DNA of 64,000 bases from Lysobacterales bacterium (GCA_016707485.1 JADJHN010000002.1:868001-932000), one strand, 5' to 3'; positions 1-8,370 are shown, counted from the stretch's first letter. Program-made: numbers and translations. Notes: generated by a model from the sequence alone, not told the origin.

Positions 1-680
1 TGGAAGCGCGCATACGGGCACATGTATTTGCACACCTGCTCGCGCAGGTAGCCGGCATTGCCGTAGGTGGCGAGGCCATAGAACAGGATCCAGAATCCTT
101 CCCAGCCGCCGACCGAGCCCTGCATGAGGTTGCCGCCAAGCTCGCGGATTGGCGTGAAGAAGCCGACGAAAGTGAAGCCGGTCCAGAGCGAGAAGCTGAC
201 CCACACCAGCTGCTTGGTCGACTTGCGCCAGAGCTTGTCGAACGACCACGGCATCTTGTCCAGGCGCATGCGCGCATTGCGCCCGCCTTCGATCTTGCGC
301 TCCATCCACAGGAACACCTCGGTCCACACCGTCTGCGGACAGGCATAGCCGCACCACAGGCGGCCCGCCACGGCGGTGAAGAAGAACAGGCTCAGCGCGG
401 CGATGATCAGGAGCAGGGTCAGCAGGTAGAAATCCTGCGGCCAGAAGGTCAGTCCGAAGACATGGAAGCGCCGCGCCGGCAGATCGAACAAGACCAGCTG
501 CTGGCCGCCGATGCTGATCCACGGGAAAGCGTAGAACATGCCCAGCAACCAGAACACGGCGAGTGTGCGCCAACGCTGGAAGCGGCCGTCGATCTCGCGC
601 GGGTAGACCTTCGGCTCCCTCGCGTAGAGGGAGTCATTGCTGCCAATGACGGCAATGTCGATTTTCCTGCGCGGGATCAT
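1..680 (-). CDS. ccoG: CcoG/FixG-type cbb3 oxidase accessory protein, C-terminus cut by window edge
   Basis: Reading leftward from ATG at 680 gives a long open frame running off the window. It contains the block YPREIDGRFQRWRT, then VLFDLPARRFHVFGLTFWPQ, and the ferredoxin-type stretch WCGYACPQTVWTEVFLWMER, all hallmarks of the CcoG/RdxA family. This membrane protein binds [4Fe-4S] clusters and helps reduce copper for insertion into cbb3 oxidase. Several transmembrane helices are visible. It is the last gene seen of the cco operon. The frame stays open upstream, and a GTG at 785 is an alternative start. About 226 residues are present, so half or more of the usual protein (about 470) lies outside the window. 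Confidence 0.93.
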   Translation of the reverse strand, partial: MIPRRKIDIAVIGSNDSLYAREPKVYPREIDGRFQRWRTLAVFWLLGMFYAFPWISIGGQQLVLFDLPARRFHVFGLTFWPQDFYLLTLLLIIAALSLFFFTAVAGRLWCGYACPQTVWTEVFLWMERKIEGGRNARMRLDKMPWSFDKLWRKSTKQLVWVSFSLWTGFTFVGFFTPIRELGGNLMQGSVGGWEGFWILFYGLATYGNAGYLREQVCKYMCPYARF

Positions 681-866
681 TGGCTTGAATGATGGACTGA
701 AATGTTTGCCATGGATGTCGCTGTCGACGCGGGCGTATTCAAGTGTCGGTTGATCAACTGCGACCCGCAGTCGCGGCAGGCGCACCGACTGCCCCGCCGG
801 GCTTCCTTGGAATGCGGGTCGCTCAGGCCATCCGCAGGAGCTGCGGCCGATACGCGTGCCGTGCAG

Positions 867-1193
867 TCATCCACGTCCGTCTCGGTGAGCCGGCTGCTGC
901 CGCGGCGGCAATGGTGGTGCGATCAGCACGGCCGTGAACAGGCAGGCCGACAGCGTGCACAACCAGAACATGAAGAAGCCGATGGAATAGCCGGCCAGGC
1001 GGGTGACTTCGACATCGGGCCAGGTGATCGTTGCCAGTTCGACGGGATCGACGATGGCGAAGAACACGATCGTGGCCACGCCTGCGGCAAAGAATGACGG
1101 CCAGATCACCGCACCAAACCGCCGGGCCAGCGAGTCGCGCGGCGTTTCCCGGCTGGCGTCCCCGACGCTGGCAGGCGACCGCGATGTGCTCAT
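867..1193 (-). CDS. Small two-helix membrane protein in cbb3 operon
   Basis: This 108-residue protein has two hydrophobic segments, at about residues 30-48 and 68-92. It starts inside the ccoP stop codon through an ATGA overlap, so it is translationally coupled to ccoP. In most cbb3 operons this place, before or after ccoG, is held by FixH or another small assembly protein. I see no FixH signature here, so I do not assign the name. A role in oxidase assembly or stability is inferred only from position and membrane character. Confidence 0.75.
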   Translation of the reverse strand: MSTSRSPASVGDASRETPRDSLARRFGAVIWPSFFAAGVATIVFFAIVDPVELATITWPDVEVTRLAGYSIGFFMFWLCTLSACLFTAVLIAPPLPPRQQPAHRDGRG

Positions 1194-2131
1194 CGAGCGC
1201 CTCCGGAACGTGCCGCGTCATCGCGCTCGGATTCGGCCGAACTCTTGCCCTGGGCGAGGATCCACGCGGCGGCAAGGCGCGCACGATCCTCGCTGATCAA
1301 CGCGCCCCAGGCCGGCATGACGCCGCTGACACCATAGGTGATGGTGTTCTTGATGCCGGCGAGGTTGCCATTGCCGTGCAGCCAGATGTCGTCGGTCAGG
1401 TTGGGCGCGCCAAGGGCATGATTGCCCTTGCCGTCGACGCCGTGGCAGGCGGCGCAGATGGCCTCGAACTTCGGCTTGCCGACGCTGGCCAGGCGCGCGT
1501 CGTGGGCGAGGCCGGACAGGCTCAAGGCATAGTTCGCCACTTCTTCGACGCCGTTGCCGGGCAAGGTCGCGACCATGGGCGGCATCAAGCCGTGGCGGCC
1601 GTTCATGATGCTGGCGAGTACGGTTTCCGGCTCGCCGCCATACAGCCAGTCGGCATCGACAAGGTTGGGGTAACCGGTGGCACCGCGCGCATCCGAGCCG
1701 TGGCAGGCGGAGCAGTTGTTGGCAAACACATTGCGGCCAACCTTGGTGGCAGCCGGGTTGTCGATCAAGTCGGCCAGCGGCTGGTTGCGGAAACCCGCAA
1801 ACAGCGTTTCCAGCTTGGCGTTGGTCGCATCGAGCTCGGCCTGCACTTCTGCGCCGGAACTCCAGCCCAGGCTGCCCTTGAAGGTGCCGAGGCCCGGATA
1901 CAAGGCCAGGTAGGCAAAGCCGAAGATGAAAGTGAGGATGAACAAAATGAACCACCAGCGCGGTAGCGGATTGTTCAACTCCTCGATGTCGCCGTCCCAG
2001 ACATGGCCCATGGTTTCGGTGGCCGGTTTGTCGTTCTTCGGCTTGGCTGCGGTTGCCAGCAGCAGCCAGATCAGGCCGATCAGGTTGATCGCGGTGAGGG
2101 CGACGATGTAGAAGCTCCATCCGGCGCTCAT
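1190..2131 (-). CDS. ccoP: cbb3-type cytochrome c oxidase subunit III (dihaem)
   Basis: This is the dihaem c-type subunit that passes electrons from cytochrome c to CcoN in the inner membrane (313 residues). Two N-terminal hydrophobic segments (about 5-25 and 57-78) precede a periplasmic part with two haem sites, CSACH and CAACH. The first is followed by GSDARG and the second by GVDGKG, as expected for tandem cytochrome c domains. The length matches CcoP (about 300). Its start overlaps the ccoQ stop (ATGA), so the operon is tightly coupled. Confidence 0.96.
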   Translation of the reverse strand: MSAGWSFYIVALTAINLIGLIWLLLATAAKPKNDKPATETMGHVWDGDIEELNNPLPRWWFILFILTFIFGFAYLALYPGLGTFKGSLGWSSGAEVQAELDATNAKLETLFAGFRNQPLADLIDNPAATKVGRNVFANNCSACHGSDARGATGYPNLVDADWLYGGEPETVLASIMNGRHGLMPPMVATLPGNGVEEVANYALSLSGLAHDARLASVGKPKFEAICAACHGVDGKGNHALGAPNLTDDIWLHGNGNLAGIKNTITYGVSGVMPAWGALISEDRARLAAAWILAQGKSSAESERDDAARSGGAR

Positions 2132-2280
2132 GGCTTGTCCTCCGGATAGGGGCGGCTGTCGTCTTCAAGCGGGATATGCGCCGCTTCGCTGAAATCGACG
2201 CGGCGGTGATTGCTCCAGGCCCAGGCCCAGAGGCCGAGGAAGGTCAGCATGAGGATGCTGGTGAGGATGCCGGAAATCAT
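2128..2280 (-). CDS. ccoQ: cbb3 oxidase small subunit CcoQ
   Basis: This 50-residue protein starts at ATG 2280, overlapping the ccoO stop by ATGA. It has one transmembrane helix (about residues 4-24) and a polar, acidic tail ending in PYPEDKP. Size, topology and place between ccoO and ccoP fit CcoQ/FixQ, which stabilises the core oxidase complex. A longer in-frame reading begins further upstream but lies inside ccoO, so the short start is preferred. Confidence 0.9.
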   Translation of the reverse strand: MISGILTSILMLTFLGLWAWAWSNHRRVDFSEAAHIPLEDDSRPYPEDKP

Positions 2281-2900
2281 GGCTGCGCCTCCGTGGTCGC
2301 ATCGGGCGATTTCACGCCCAGCCCCTGCAGGTAGGCAATCAGCGCATCGAGTTCGGTCTGTCCGGTCAGGGCATCCTTGACCCCGGCGAGATCCGCATCG
2401 GTATAGGGATGCCCCATCCAGGCCAGCGTGCGCATTTTCTTTTCGATCAGTTTCGGATCGAGCAGCGATGCGGTCAGCCACGGATAACCCGGCATGTTCG
2501 ATTCCGGCACGACATTGCGCGGGTTCTTGAGGTGCACGCGGTGCCAGTCATCCGAATAGCGGCCACCGACCCGCGCCAGATCCGGCCCGGTGCGCTTGGA
2601 GCCCCACAGGAACGGGCGGTCATACACCGATTCGCCGGCCACCGAGTACGGCCCGTAGCGCTGGGTTTCGGAAGCCAGCGTGCGGATCATCTGCGAGTGA
2701 CAACCGACGCAGCCTTCGCGGATGAAGATGTCGCGACCGGCCAGTTGCAGCGCCGGGTAGGGTTTCACCCCGGGTGCGGCGGTGATGGTCTGCGCCTGGA
2801 ACATCAGCGGCACGATCTCGACCAGGCCGCCGACCGCGATCACCAGGATGATCAGGATCACCATCAGGCCGATGTTCTTCTCGATGATTTCATGTTTCAT
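2277..2900 (-). CDS. ccoO: cbb3-type cytochrome c oxidase subunit II (monohaem)
   Basis: This is the monohaem membrane-anchored cytochrome c subunit of the cbb3 oxidase (207 residues). An N-terminal helix (about residues 10-32) is followed by the haem-binding CVGCHSQMIR and by ESNMPGYPW, whose Met is the likely axial ligand. The motifs RYGPYSVAGES and LWGSKRTGPDLARVGGRYSD are typical of CcoO. The start lies 12 bases after the end of ccoN, so the two are co-transcribed. Confidence 0.97.
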   Translation of the reverse strand: MKHEIIEKNIGLMVILIILVIAVGGLVEIVPLMFQAQTITAAPGVKPYPALQLAGRDIFIREGCVGCHSQMIRTLASETQRYGPYSVAGESVYDRPFLWGSKRTGPDLARVGGRYSDDWHRVHLKNPRNVVPESNMPGYPWLTASLLDPKLIEKKMRTLAWMGHPYTDADLAGVKDALTGQTELDALIAYLQGLGVKSPDATTEAQP

Positions 2901-2911
2901 CGGTCATCTCC

Positions 2912-4336
2912 TCAGGCGTGGGCCGGCACGGGTACGCGAACCAGGGGCGCCCCGGCACCCATCTGGCAGGTCTTGCGCACATTCCAGGCCATGATCAGCA
3001 TGCCGCTGAAGAACAGGATGCCGCCGACGAAACGGGTGACGTAGTACGGATAGGTCTGGCGCACCGATTCGATGAAGGTGTAGGTGAGTGTTCCATCGGG
3101 ATTGGTCGCGCGCCACATCAGGCCCTGCATGACCCCGGCAATCCACATTGCGGTGATGTAGAGAACGATGCCGATGGTGGCGATCCAGAAATGCGCATCG
3201 ATGGCCTTGATCGAATACATGCGTTCGGCGCCATAGAGCTTCGGCAGCATGCTGTAGACCGCGCCGATGGTGATGAAGGCGACCCAGCCGAGCGCACCGG
3301 CGTGGACGTGGCCGACGGTCCAGTCGGTGTAGTGCGAGAGGGCGTTGACGGTCTTGATCGACATCATCGGGCCTTCGAAGGTCGACATGCCGTAGAACGA
3401 CAGCGAGACGATCATGAACTTGAGGATCGGATCGGTGCGCAATTTGTGCCAGGCACCCGACAGCGTCATCATGCCGTTGATCATGCCGCCCCAGCTGGGC
3501 GCGAGCAGGATCAGCGAAAACACCATGCCGATCGATTGCGCCCAGTCCGGCAACGCCGTGTAGTGCAGGTGATGCGGGCCGGCCCACATGTAGATCGAGA
3601 TCAGCGCCCAGAAATGCACAACAGACAAACGATACGAGTAGACCGGACGCTGCGCCTGCTTCGGCACGTAGTAATACATGATGCCGAGGAAGCCGGCGGT
3701 GAGGAAGAAACCGACCGCGTTGTGCCCGTACCACCACTGCACCATGGCATCGACGGCCCCTGAATAGACTGGATACGATTCGGTCCACGACACCGGTACC
3801 TGCAGGTTGTTGAAGATGTGCAGCACGGCGATGGTCAGGATGTAGGCGCCAAAGAACCAGTTGGCGACGTAGATATGGCGGATGCGGCGGCGCGCGATGG
3901 TCATGAAGAAGACCACTGCATAGGTCACCCAGACGGCCGTGATCAGCAGGTCGATCGGCCAGATCAGTTCGGCGTATTCGTGGGTCTGCGTCAGCCCCAG
4001 CGGCAGGCTGATCACGGCGGCGACGATCACCGCCTGCCAACCCCAGAAGGTGAACGCGGCCAGGCGATCCGAGAACAGTCGCACGTGGCAGGTGCGCTGC
4101 ACCACGTAATACGAGGTCGCGAACAACCCGCTGCCGCCAAAGGCAAAGACCACGGCGTTGGTGTGCAGCGGACGCAAGCGTCCGTAACTGAGCCAGGCGA
4201 TATCGAAATTCAGCGCCGGCCAAGCCAGTTGCGCGGCGATGACCAGCCCGACCAGCATGCCAATCACGCCCCAGAAGATCGTGGCCATGGTGAATTGGCG
4301 CACGACCTTGTCGTTGTAGGTTTCCACGGATTGCAT
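2912..4336 (-). CDS. ccoN: cbb3-type cytochrome c oxidase subunit I
   Basis: This is the catalytic haem-copper subunit that reduces oxygen to water at low oxygen tension (474 residues from ATG 4336). It is polytopic, with histidine motifs expected for CcoN: PLHTNAVVFAFG (low-spin haem), WWYGHNAVGF (CuB His and cross-linked Tyr region), AGPHHLHYTALPDW and DWTVGHVHAGALGWV. I chose ATG 4336 over an earlier in-frame ATG at 4477 because AGGAAGG sits just upstream and the protein then begins at the family's normal N-terminus. It heads ccoNOQP and is preceded by an FNR-type box and a fitting -10 element. Confidence 0.97.
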   Translation of the reverse strand: MQSVETYNDKVVRQFTMATIFWGVIGMLVGLVIAAQLAWPALNFDIAWLSYGRLRPLHTNAVVFAFGGSGLFATSYYVVQRTCHVRLFSDRLAAFTFWGWQAVIVAAVISLPLGLTQTHEYAELIWPIDLLITAVWVTYAVVFFMTIARRRIRHIYVANWFFGAYILTIAVLHIFNNLQVPVSWTESYPVYSGAVDAMVQWWYGHNAVGFFLTAGFLGIMYYYVPKQAQRPVYSYRLSVVHFWALISIYMWAGPHHLHYTALPDWAQSIGMVFSLILLAPSWGGMINGMMTLSGAWHKLRTDPILKFMIVSLSFYGMSTFEGPMMSIKTVNALSHYTDWTVGHVHAGALGWVAFITIGAVYSMLPKLYGAERMYSIKAIDAHFWIATIGIVLYITAMWIAGVMQGLMWRATNPDGTLTYTFIESVRQTYPYYVTRFVGGILFFSGMLIMAWNVRKTCQMGAGAPLVRVPVPAHA

Positions 4337-4363
4337 CGCCCTTCCTCGTTTTCGAGCCACTGG

Positions 4364-4369
4364 ATTCTC
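4364..4369 (-). promoter_or_regulatory. Candidate -10 element of the ccoN promoter
   Basis: On the minus strand this reads GAGAAT. Its distance from the FNR-type box centred near 4398 would place the start of transcription at about 4357, that is 41.5 bases from the box centre. That is the classical class II activation distance for FNR proteins. Inference from spacing only. Confidence 0.45.
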
Positions 4370-4391
4370 GGCAGCCGCCAGGTCACAACGG

Positions 4392-4405
4392 TTGACATCG
4401 ATCAA
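4392..4405. promoter_or_regulatory. FNR/ANR-type operator for ccoNOQP
   Basis: TTGACATCGATCAA matches the FNR consensus TTGAT-N4-ATCAA at nine of ten half-site bases. It lies 56 bases before the ccoN start and about 41.5 bases before the inferred ccoN transcription start. It would make the oxidase operon oxygen-responsive. The matching regulator, with FNR-type recognition residues, is encoded at 7550-8365. Confidence 0.75.
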
Positions 4406-4463
4406 ATTGTCGGCATTCTGCGACAGCTTGCCACGCCGCAGTGGCAACCGGTTTGTATCTGGC

Positions 4464-4477
4464 TTGACCGGCATCAA
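4464..4477. promoter_or_regulatory. Second FNR/ANR/DNR-type operator, for nirK
   Basis: TTGACCGGCATCAA again matches nine of ten half-site bases of TTGAT-N4-ATCAA. It lies 67 bases before the nirK start codon. A weak TACAGT at 4519-4524 would put the box centre near -61 if used as -10. The binder could be FNR itself or a nitric-oxide-responsive DNR-type protein, because these recognise nearly the same site. Confidence 0.72.
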
Positions 4478-4544
4478 GCGCGCATTGCATGCGCTCGCCC
4501 ATCCTCCCGCCCCGCCATTACAGTCTTTCAGAGAAGAGGTTCAA

Positions 4545-6056
4545 ATGAGATACGGAATTACCGGCATCGTGCTGTCCACCCTGCTGCTGGCAGCCTGCGC
4601 ACCCGACAATACGGCCTCCGCGCCCAAGGGTCTGCAGGCGGCTGTCAACAACGATACCGGTGGCTCGGCCAAGGGCGATCTCGGGCCGCCGCAAGGTGAG
4701 CCGGTGCATGCCATCCTGACCAGCCCGCCGGAAGTTCCACCCGCCACCGGCCGCAGCGTGCCGGCCAAGGTCATCGTCGAGCTCGAGGTGCAGGAGAAGG
4801 AGCTGGAGATTTCCGAAGGCGCGCGCTACACCTTCTGGACCTTTGGCGGCACCGTGCCGGGCAGCTTCATCCGCGTGCGCCAGGGCGATACGGTCGAGTT
4901 CCACCTGAAAAACCATCCCGATTCGAAGATGCCGCACAACATCGACCTGCACGGCGTGACCGGTCCGGGCGGCGGTGCTGCATCGAGCTTCACCGCGCCG
5001 GGCCACGAGTCGCAGTTCACCTTCAAGGCGCTCAACCACGGCTTGTTTGTCTACCACTGTGCCACGGCGCCGGTCGGCATGCACATTGCCAACGGCATGT
5101 ACGGATTGATCCTGGTCGAGCCGCCGGAAGGCCTGCCGCCGGTCGATCACGAGTATTACGTCATGCAGGGCGATTTCTACACGGTCGGCAAGTACCGGCA
5201 GAAGGGCCTGCAGGCTTTCGACATGCAGAAGGCAATCGACGAGAACCCGACCTACGTGTTGTTCAACGGCTCCGAGGGCGCCCTGATCAACGAAAAGGCC
5301 CTGAAGGCGAAGACCGGCCAGACCTTGCGCATGTACGTCGGCAATGGCGGCCCGAACCTCGTCTCCAGCTTCCACGTGATCGGCGAAATCTTCGACAGGG
5401 TCTGGTACGAAGGCGGCACGCATTACCAGGAAAACGTGCAGACCACGTTGATTCCGTCCGGCGGCGCGATGATGGCCGACTTCCGCGTCGAGGTGCCGGG
5501 CAGCTATGTGCTGGTCGACCACTCGATCTTCCGCGCCTTCAACAAGGGTGCGCTGGCCATCCTCAAGGTCGAAGGCGAAGAAAACAAGGCGATTTATTCG
5601 GGCAAGGAAGTCGATTCGGTCTATCTGGGTGACAAGGCTGCCAATCTGGCGTCGGTCGGCGAAGCGCGCAGTGCCGAGGTCAGTGGCAACCTGACCCTCG
5701 AGCAGCAGATTGCCGCCGGCAAGGCGCACTTCACCGGCACCTGCTCGGTCTGCCACCAGGACAACGGCGCCGGCATTCCGGGCGTGTTCCCGCCGCTGGC
5801 GAAATCCGACTTCATCGCCAAGGATCCGGAACAGGCGATCCATATCGTCCTCAACGGCCTTGCCGGCAAGATCACGGTCAACGGCAAGGAATACGATTCG
5901 GTGATGCCGCCGATGAGCCAGCTCAACAATGACGAGGTCGCCAACATCCTGACCTATGTCTTCAACAGCTGGGGCAACAAGGATGGCCGTGTCAGCGCCG
6001 ATCAGGTGGCCAAGATCCGCGCCGAAACGCCGCGTGCGGAAGGCGCGGCGCACTGA
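4545..6056 (+). CDS. nirK: Copper nitrite reductase, three-domain form with C-terminal cytochrome c
   Basis: Reduces nitrite to nitric oxide in denitrification (503 residues). The ATG at 4545 follows GAAGAGG and opens a lipoprotein signal ending LLLAAC, so Cys18 is the likely lipidated residue. Two cupredoxin domains follow. Copper ligands appear at H131, D134 (catalytic), H136, H171-C172, H180 and M185, with the second-domain catalytic H277 (SFHVIG) and type 2 ligand H326 (VDHSIF). A fused cytochrome c domain has C400-S-V-C-H404 and a Met in VMPPM. Two-domain NirK is about 370 residues; this fused form resembles those known from Ralstonia and Pseudoalteromonas. An FNR-type box precedes it. 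Confidence 0.96.
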   Translation: MRYGITGIVLSTLLLAACAPDNTASAPKGLQAAVNNDTGGSAKGDLGPPQGEPVHAILTSPPEVPPATGRSVPAKVIVELEVQEKELEISEGARYTFWTFGGTVPGSFIRVRQGDTVEFHLKNHPDSKMPHNIDLHGVTGPGGGAASSFTAPGHESQFTFKALNHGLFVYHCATAPVGMHIANGMYGLILVEPPEGLPPVDHEYYVMQGDFYTVGKYRQKGLQAFDMQKAIDENPTYVLFNGSEGALINEKALKAKTGQTLRMYVGNGGPNLVSSFHVIGEIFDRVWYEGGTHYQENVQTTLIPSGGAMMADFRVEVPGSYVLVDHSIFRAFNKGALAILKVEGEENKAIYSGKEVDSVYLGDKAANLASVGEARSAEVSGNLTLEQQIAAGKAHFTGTCSVCHQDNGAGIPGVFPPLAKSDFIAKDPEQAIHIVLNGLAGKITVNGKEYDSVMPPMSQLNNDEVANILTYVFNSWGNKDGRVSADQVAKIRAETPRAEGAAH

Positions 6057-6060
6057 CGCG

Positions 6061-6849
6061 ATGATCCGTCGCCTGTCCATCCGGCTTGGCATCACCCTGG
6101 CTTTGGCCGGGGTGATGCCGCTGCATGCCGCCGAATACATCGACATTCCGGCCGGTGCATTCCAGTCGGTGCTGCCTGGCGGCGAGGACAAGTTGCGCGA
6201 TATCGAGGTCGCCGCCATGCGCATGCGCAGCGAACCGGTGAGCAATGCGGAATTCCTCACGTTCGTGAAGGCAAACCCCGAGTGGCGGCGCGACAAGGTC
6301 GCCTCGGTATTCGCCGAGGCGCGCTACCTTGACCACTGGCCGGCCGCGGATGCAATCACCGCCGAACAGTCACGCCAGGCCGTGATCAAGGTCAGCTGGT
6401 TTGCCGCGCAGGCGTATTGCGAGAGCGAGAACGCGCGCCTGCCCGGCTGGTACGAATGGGAATATGTCGCCGCCGCCGATGCCACGCGTCGCGATGCCCG
6501 TACCGATCCGGAATGGCGCAACCGCATTCTTTCCTGGTACTCGCAGACTTCCGGCGGGACGCCGGGAACCATCGGCGGCGAGGCCAATGCCTATGGCGTG
6601 CGCGACCTGCACGGACTGGTCTGGGAGTGGGTCGATGATTTCAATGCACTGATGGTCAGTGCCGACAATCGCGAGCAGGGCGATCCCGACAGCCTCAAGT
6701 TCTGCGGTGCCGGCGCACTGTCCATGCAGGATCGCGACAATTACGCCATCCTCATGCGCATCGCCATGCTGTCATCGCTGCAAGGTGCCGATGTCACCGG
6801 CAATCTCGGCTTCCGTTGCGTGCGCCCGAATGCCGGAGCAGGCCCATGA
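6061..6849 (+). CDS. nirV: NirV-like formylglycine-generating-enzyme-fold protein, exported
   Basis: This 262-residue protein starts four bases after the nirK stop. It has a signal peptide (to about residue 23, ending LHA-AEY) and then a sulfatase-modifying-factor (FGE) fold. The fold is shown by DIPAGAF, VSNAEF, VSWFAAQAYCESENARLPG, EWEYVAAA, GLVWEWVDDF and the ending GNLGFRCVR. NirV proteins are commonly encoded next to nirK and are thought to help its maturation; the reaction is not established. The paired Cys of true formylglycine enzymes are not evident. It is coupled to the next gene by ATGA. Confidence 0.85.
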   Translation: MIRRLSIRLGITLALAGVMPLHAAEYIDIPAGAFQSVLPGGEDKLRDIEVAAMRMRSEPVSNAEFLTFVKANPEWRRDKVASVFAEARYLDHWPAADAITAEQSRQAVIKVSWFAAQAYCESENARLPGWYEWEYVAAADATRRDARTDPEWRNRILSWYSQTSGGTPGTIGGEANAYGVRDLHGLVWEWVDDFNALMVSADNREQGDPDSLKFCGAGALSMQDRDNYAILMRIAMLSSLQGADVTGNLGFRCVRPNAGAGP

Positions 6850-7430
6850 ATCGCTGCATTCGCCTCGGGTTGTTTCTCTCCGGCCTGTTTTGCCTGGCGC
6901 TGTTCGCGCAGGCCGCGCGCGCGGATGGCCTGCCGGGCGATTCCGTCTACCACCTGCATGTACCCCTGCTGGATCAGGATGCCCATCCGGTGGATTTCGC
7001 CAGCCTGCGCGGAAAGCCGCGCCTGGTGACGATGTTCTACGCATCGTGTCCTTACATGTGCCCGCTGATCATCGACACCGCGCGCATGAGCGAGCGCGTA
7101 CTCGATGCCGGAGAACGTGCGAAGTTGTCCGTGCTGATGGTCAGCTTCGATGCCAGGCGCGATGATCCGGCCGCCCTGAAGGCGCTTGCCGCAAAGCGCG
7201 GCATCGATACCGGGCGCTGGCGCCTGACCGGCACCGACGCCGCCAATGTACGCAAGATTGCCGCGGTGCTCGGCATCCAGTACCGGCCACTCGACGATGG
7301 CGAGTTCAGCCATACCAGCGTGCTGATCCTGCTCGATGCCGAAGGCCGCATTGCCGCGCGCAGTGAAATCATGGGCAAGGTCGACCCCGATTTCATCGCC
7401 GCCATCAAGCGGGTGCTCGACAAGCCATGA
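6846..7430 (+). CDS. SCO1/SenC-family copper protein
   Basis: This 194-residue protein has a signal peptide (about residues 1-26) and a thioredoxin-like fold. The copper-binding CPYMC motif and the distal His in FSHTSVLILLD match the SCO family, which delivers copper or reduces thiols during assembly of copper enzymes. Here it overlaps nirV by ATGA, so its likely client is NirK rather than, or as well as, a cytochrome oxidase. Length is normal for the family. About 120 bases separate it from the FNR-like gene. Confidence 0.92.
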   Translation: MNRCIRLGLFLSGLFCLALFAQAARADGLPGDSVYHLHVPLLDQDAHPVDFASLRGKPRLVTMFYASCPYMCPLIIDTARMSERVLDAGERAKLSVLMVSFDARRDDPAALKALAAKRGIDTGRWRLTGTDAANVRKIAAVLGIQYRPLDDGEFSHTSVLILLDAEGRIAARSEIMGKVDPDFIAAIKRVLDKP

Positions 7431-7549
7431 AGCAAGGCAGCGCCTGACTTTTTCCGCCTGCTGCGCGCACATGCCACGGCACATTGCGGCCATGCGGGTT
7501 CGCAGGAATCCGCCATCCTGCGTATCATTCACCCCCGGTGCGCGAGGTC

Positions 7550-8365
7550 ATGGGATCTCGCGACAAAGCTGAAACGCGCCGCTATGGCGTGATCCCGATG
7601 GTGGCAATGAGCATCAGCAAGCGCATAGGTCGATTCGCGTTGCAGGATCCGGGCGAAGGCGATGGCGATGCCGTGCATTTCTGCTCGACTTGCGCCTTCG
7701 GCGAAATCTGCCTGCCTGGCGGCTACGACAAGCAGACCCTGCAGGAACTGCATTTCCTGGTCGAGCATGTCGGCCCGTTCCACGCCGGCGACCACATCTT
7801 CCACACCGGCGAGAAATTCGAGTCGATCTTCGCGGTTCGTGCCGGAACGGTGAAGACTTCGTTGATCGACGAGGAAGGCCGCGAACAGGTCCTCGGCTTT
7901 CATCTGCCGGGCGAGATGGTCGGCCTCAACGCGATCCATCCGGCCCGCTACCCCTGCGATGCAATCGCCCTGGATACCGTCTACCTGTGCCGCTTCTCGT
8001 TTCCGGCGCTGGCCGTGTTGGCCACGCGCATGCCCGGCATCCAGCAGCAGTTGTTCCGCCTGCTCAGCGCCGACATCGGCAAGGCAGCCTTGCTGGCCGG
8101 CGATTACAACGCCAACGAGCGCATGGCCGCATTTCTGATCGTGCTCGCCGACCGTTTTGCGGCGCGTGGGTTCTCGGCGACCAGTTTTCGCTTGAGCATG
8201 CCGCGTGGCGATATCGCCAACCACCTGCGCCTGGCTGCTGAAACGGTCAGTCGCGTGCTGCGGCGCTTCCAGGACCAGGGCTTGATCCGCGTCGAGGAAC
8301 GCGACATCGAGCTGCTCCAGCCCGGCCAGCTACGCCAGCTCGCGCGCTGCATCCTGCATGACTAG
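7550..8365 (+). CDS. fnr: FNR-family oxygen-sensing regulator
   Basis: CRP/FNR-fold transcription factor. From the ATG at 7550 (GAGG just upstream) it has 271 residues; ATGs at 7598 and 7607 are also possible. Cys45, Cys48, Cys54 (in CSTCAFGEIC) and Cys136 (YPCDAIAL) match the four ligands of the FNR [4Fe-4S] cluster. A long dimer helix follows, then a helix-turn-helix with ETVSRVLRRF. The E231-xx-S234-R235 pattern is the FNR set that reads TTGAT half-sites. That fits the two TTGAC-N4-ATCAA boxes between ccoN and nirK, so local control of both operons is likely. Confidence 0.93.
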   Translation: MGSRDKAETRRYGVIPMVAMSISKRIGRFALQDPGEGDGDAVHFCSTCAFGEICLPGGYDKQTLQELHFLVEHVGPFHAGDHIFHTGEKFESIFAVRAGTVKTSLIDEEGREQVLGFHLPGEMVGLNAIHPARYPCDAIALDTVYLCRFSFPALAVLATRMPGIQQQLFRLLSADIGKAALLAGDYNANERMAAFLIVLADRFAARGFSATSFRLSMPRGDIANHLRLAAETVSRVLRRFQDQGLIRVEERDIELLQPGQLRQLARCILHD

Positions 8366-8370
8366 GAGCC

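Noticed and set aside
2128..2481. 117-residue version of CcoQ
   Set aside because: Its first 67 codons lie inside ccoO out of frame. The 50-residue version from ATG 2280 has the ATGA overlap and the normal CcoQ size.
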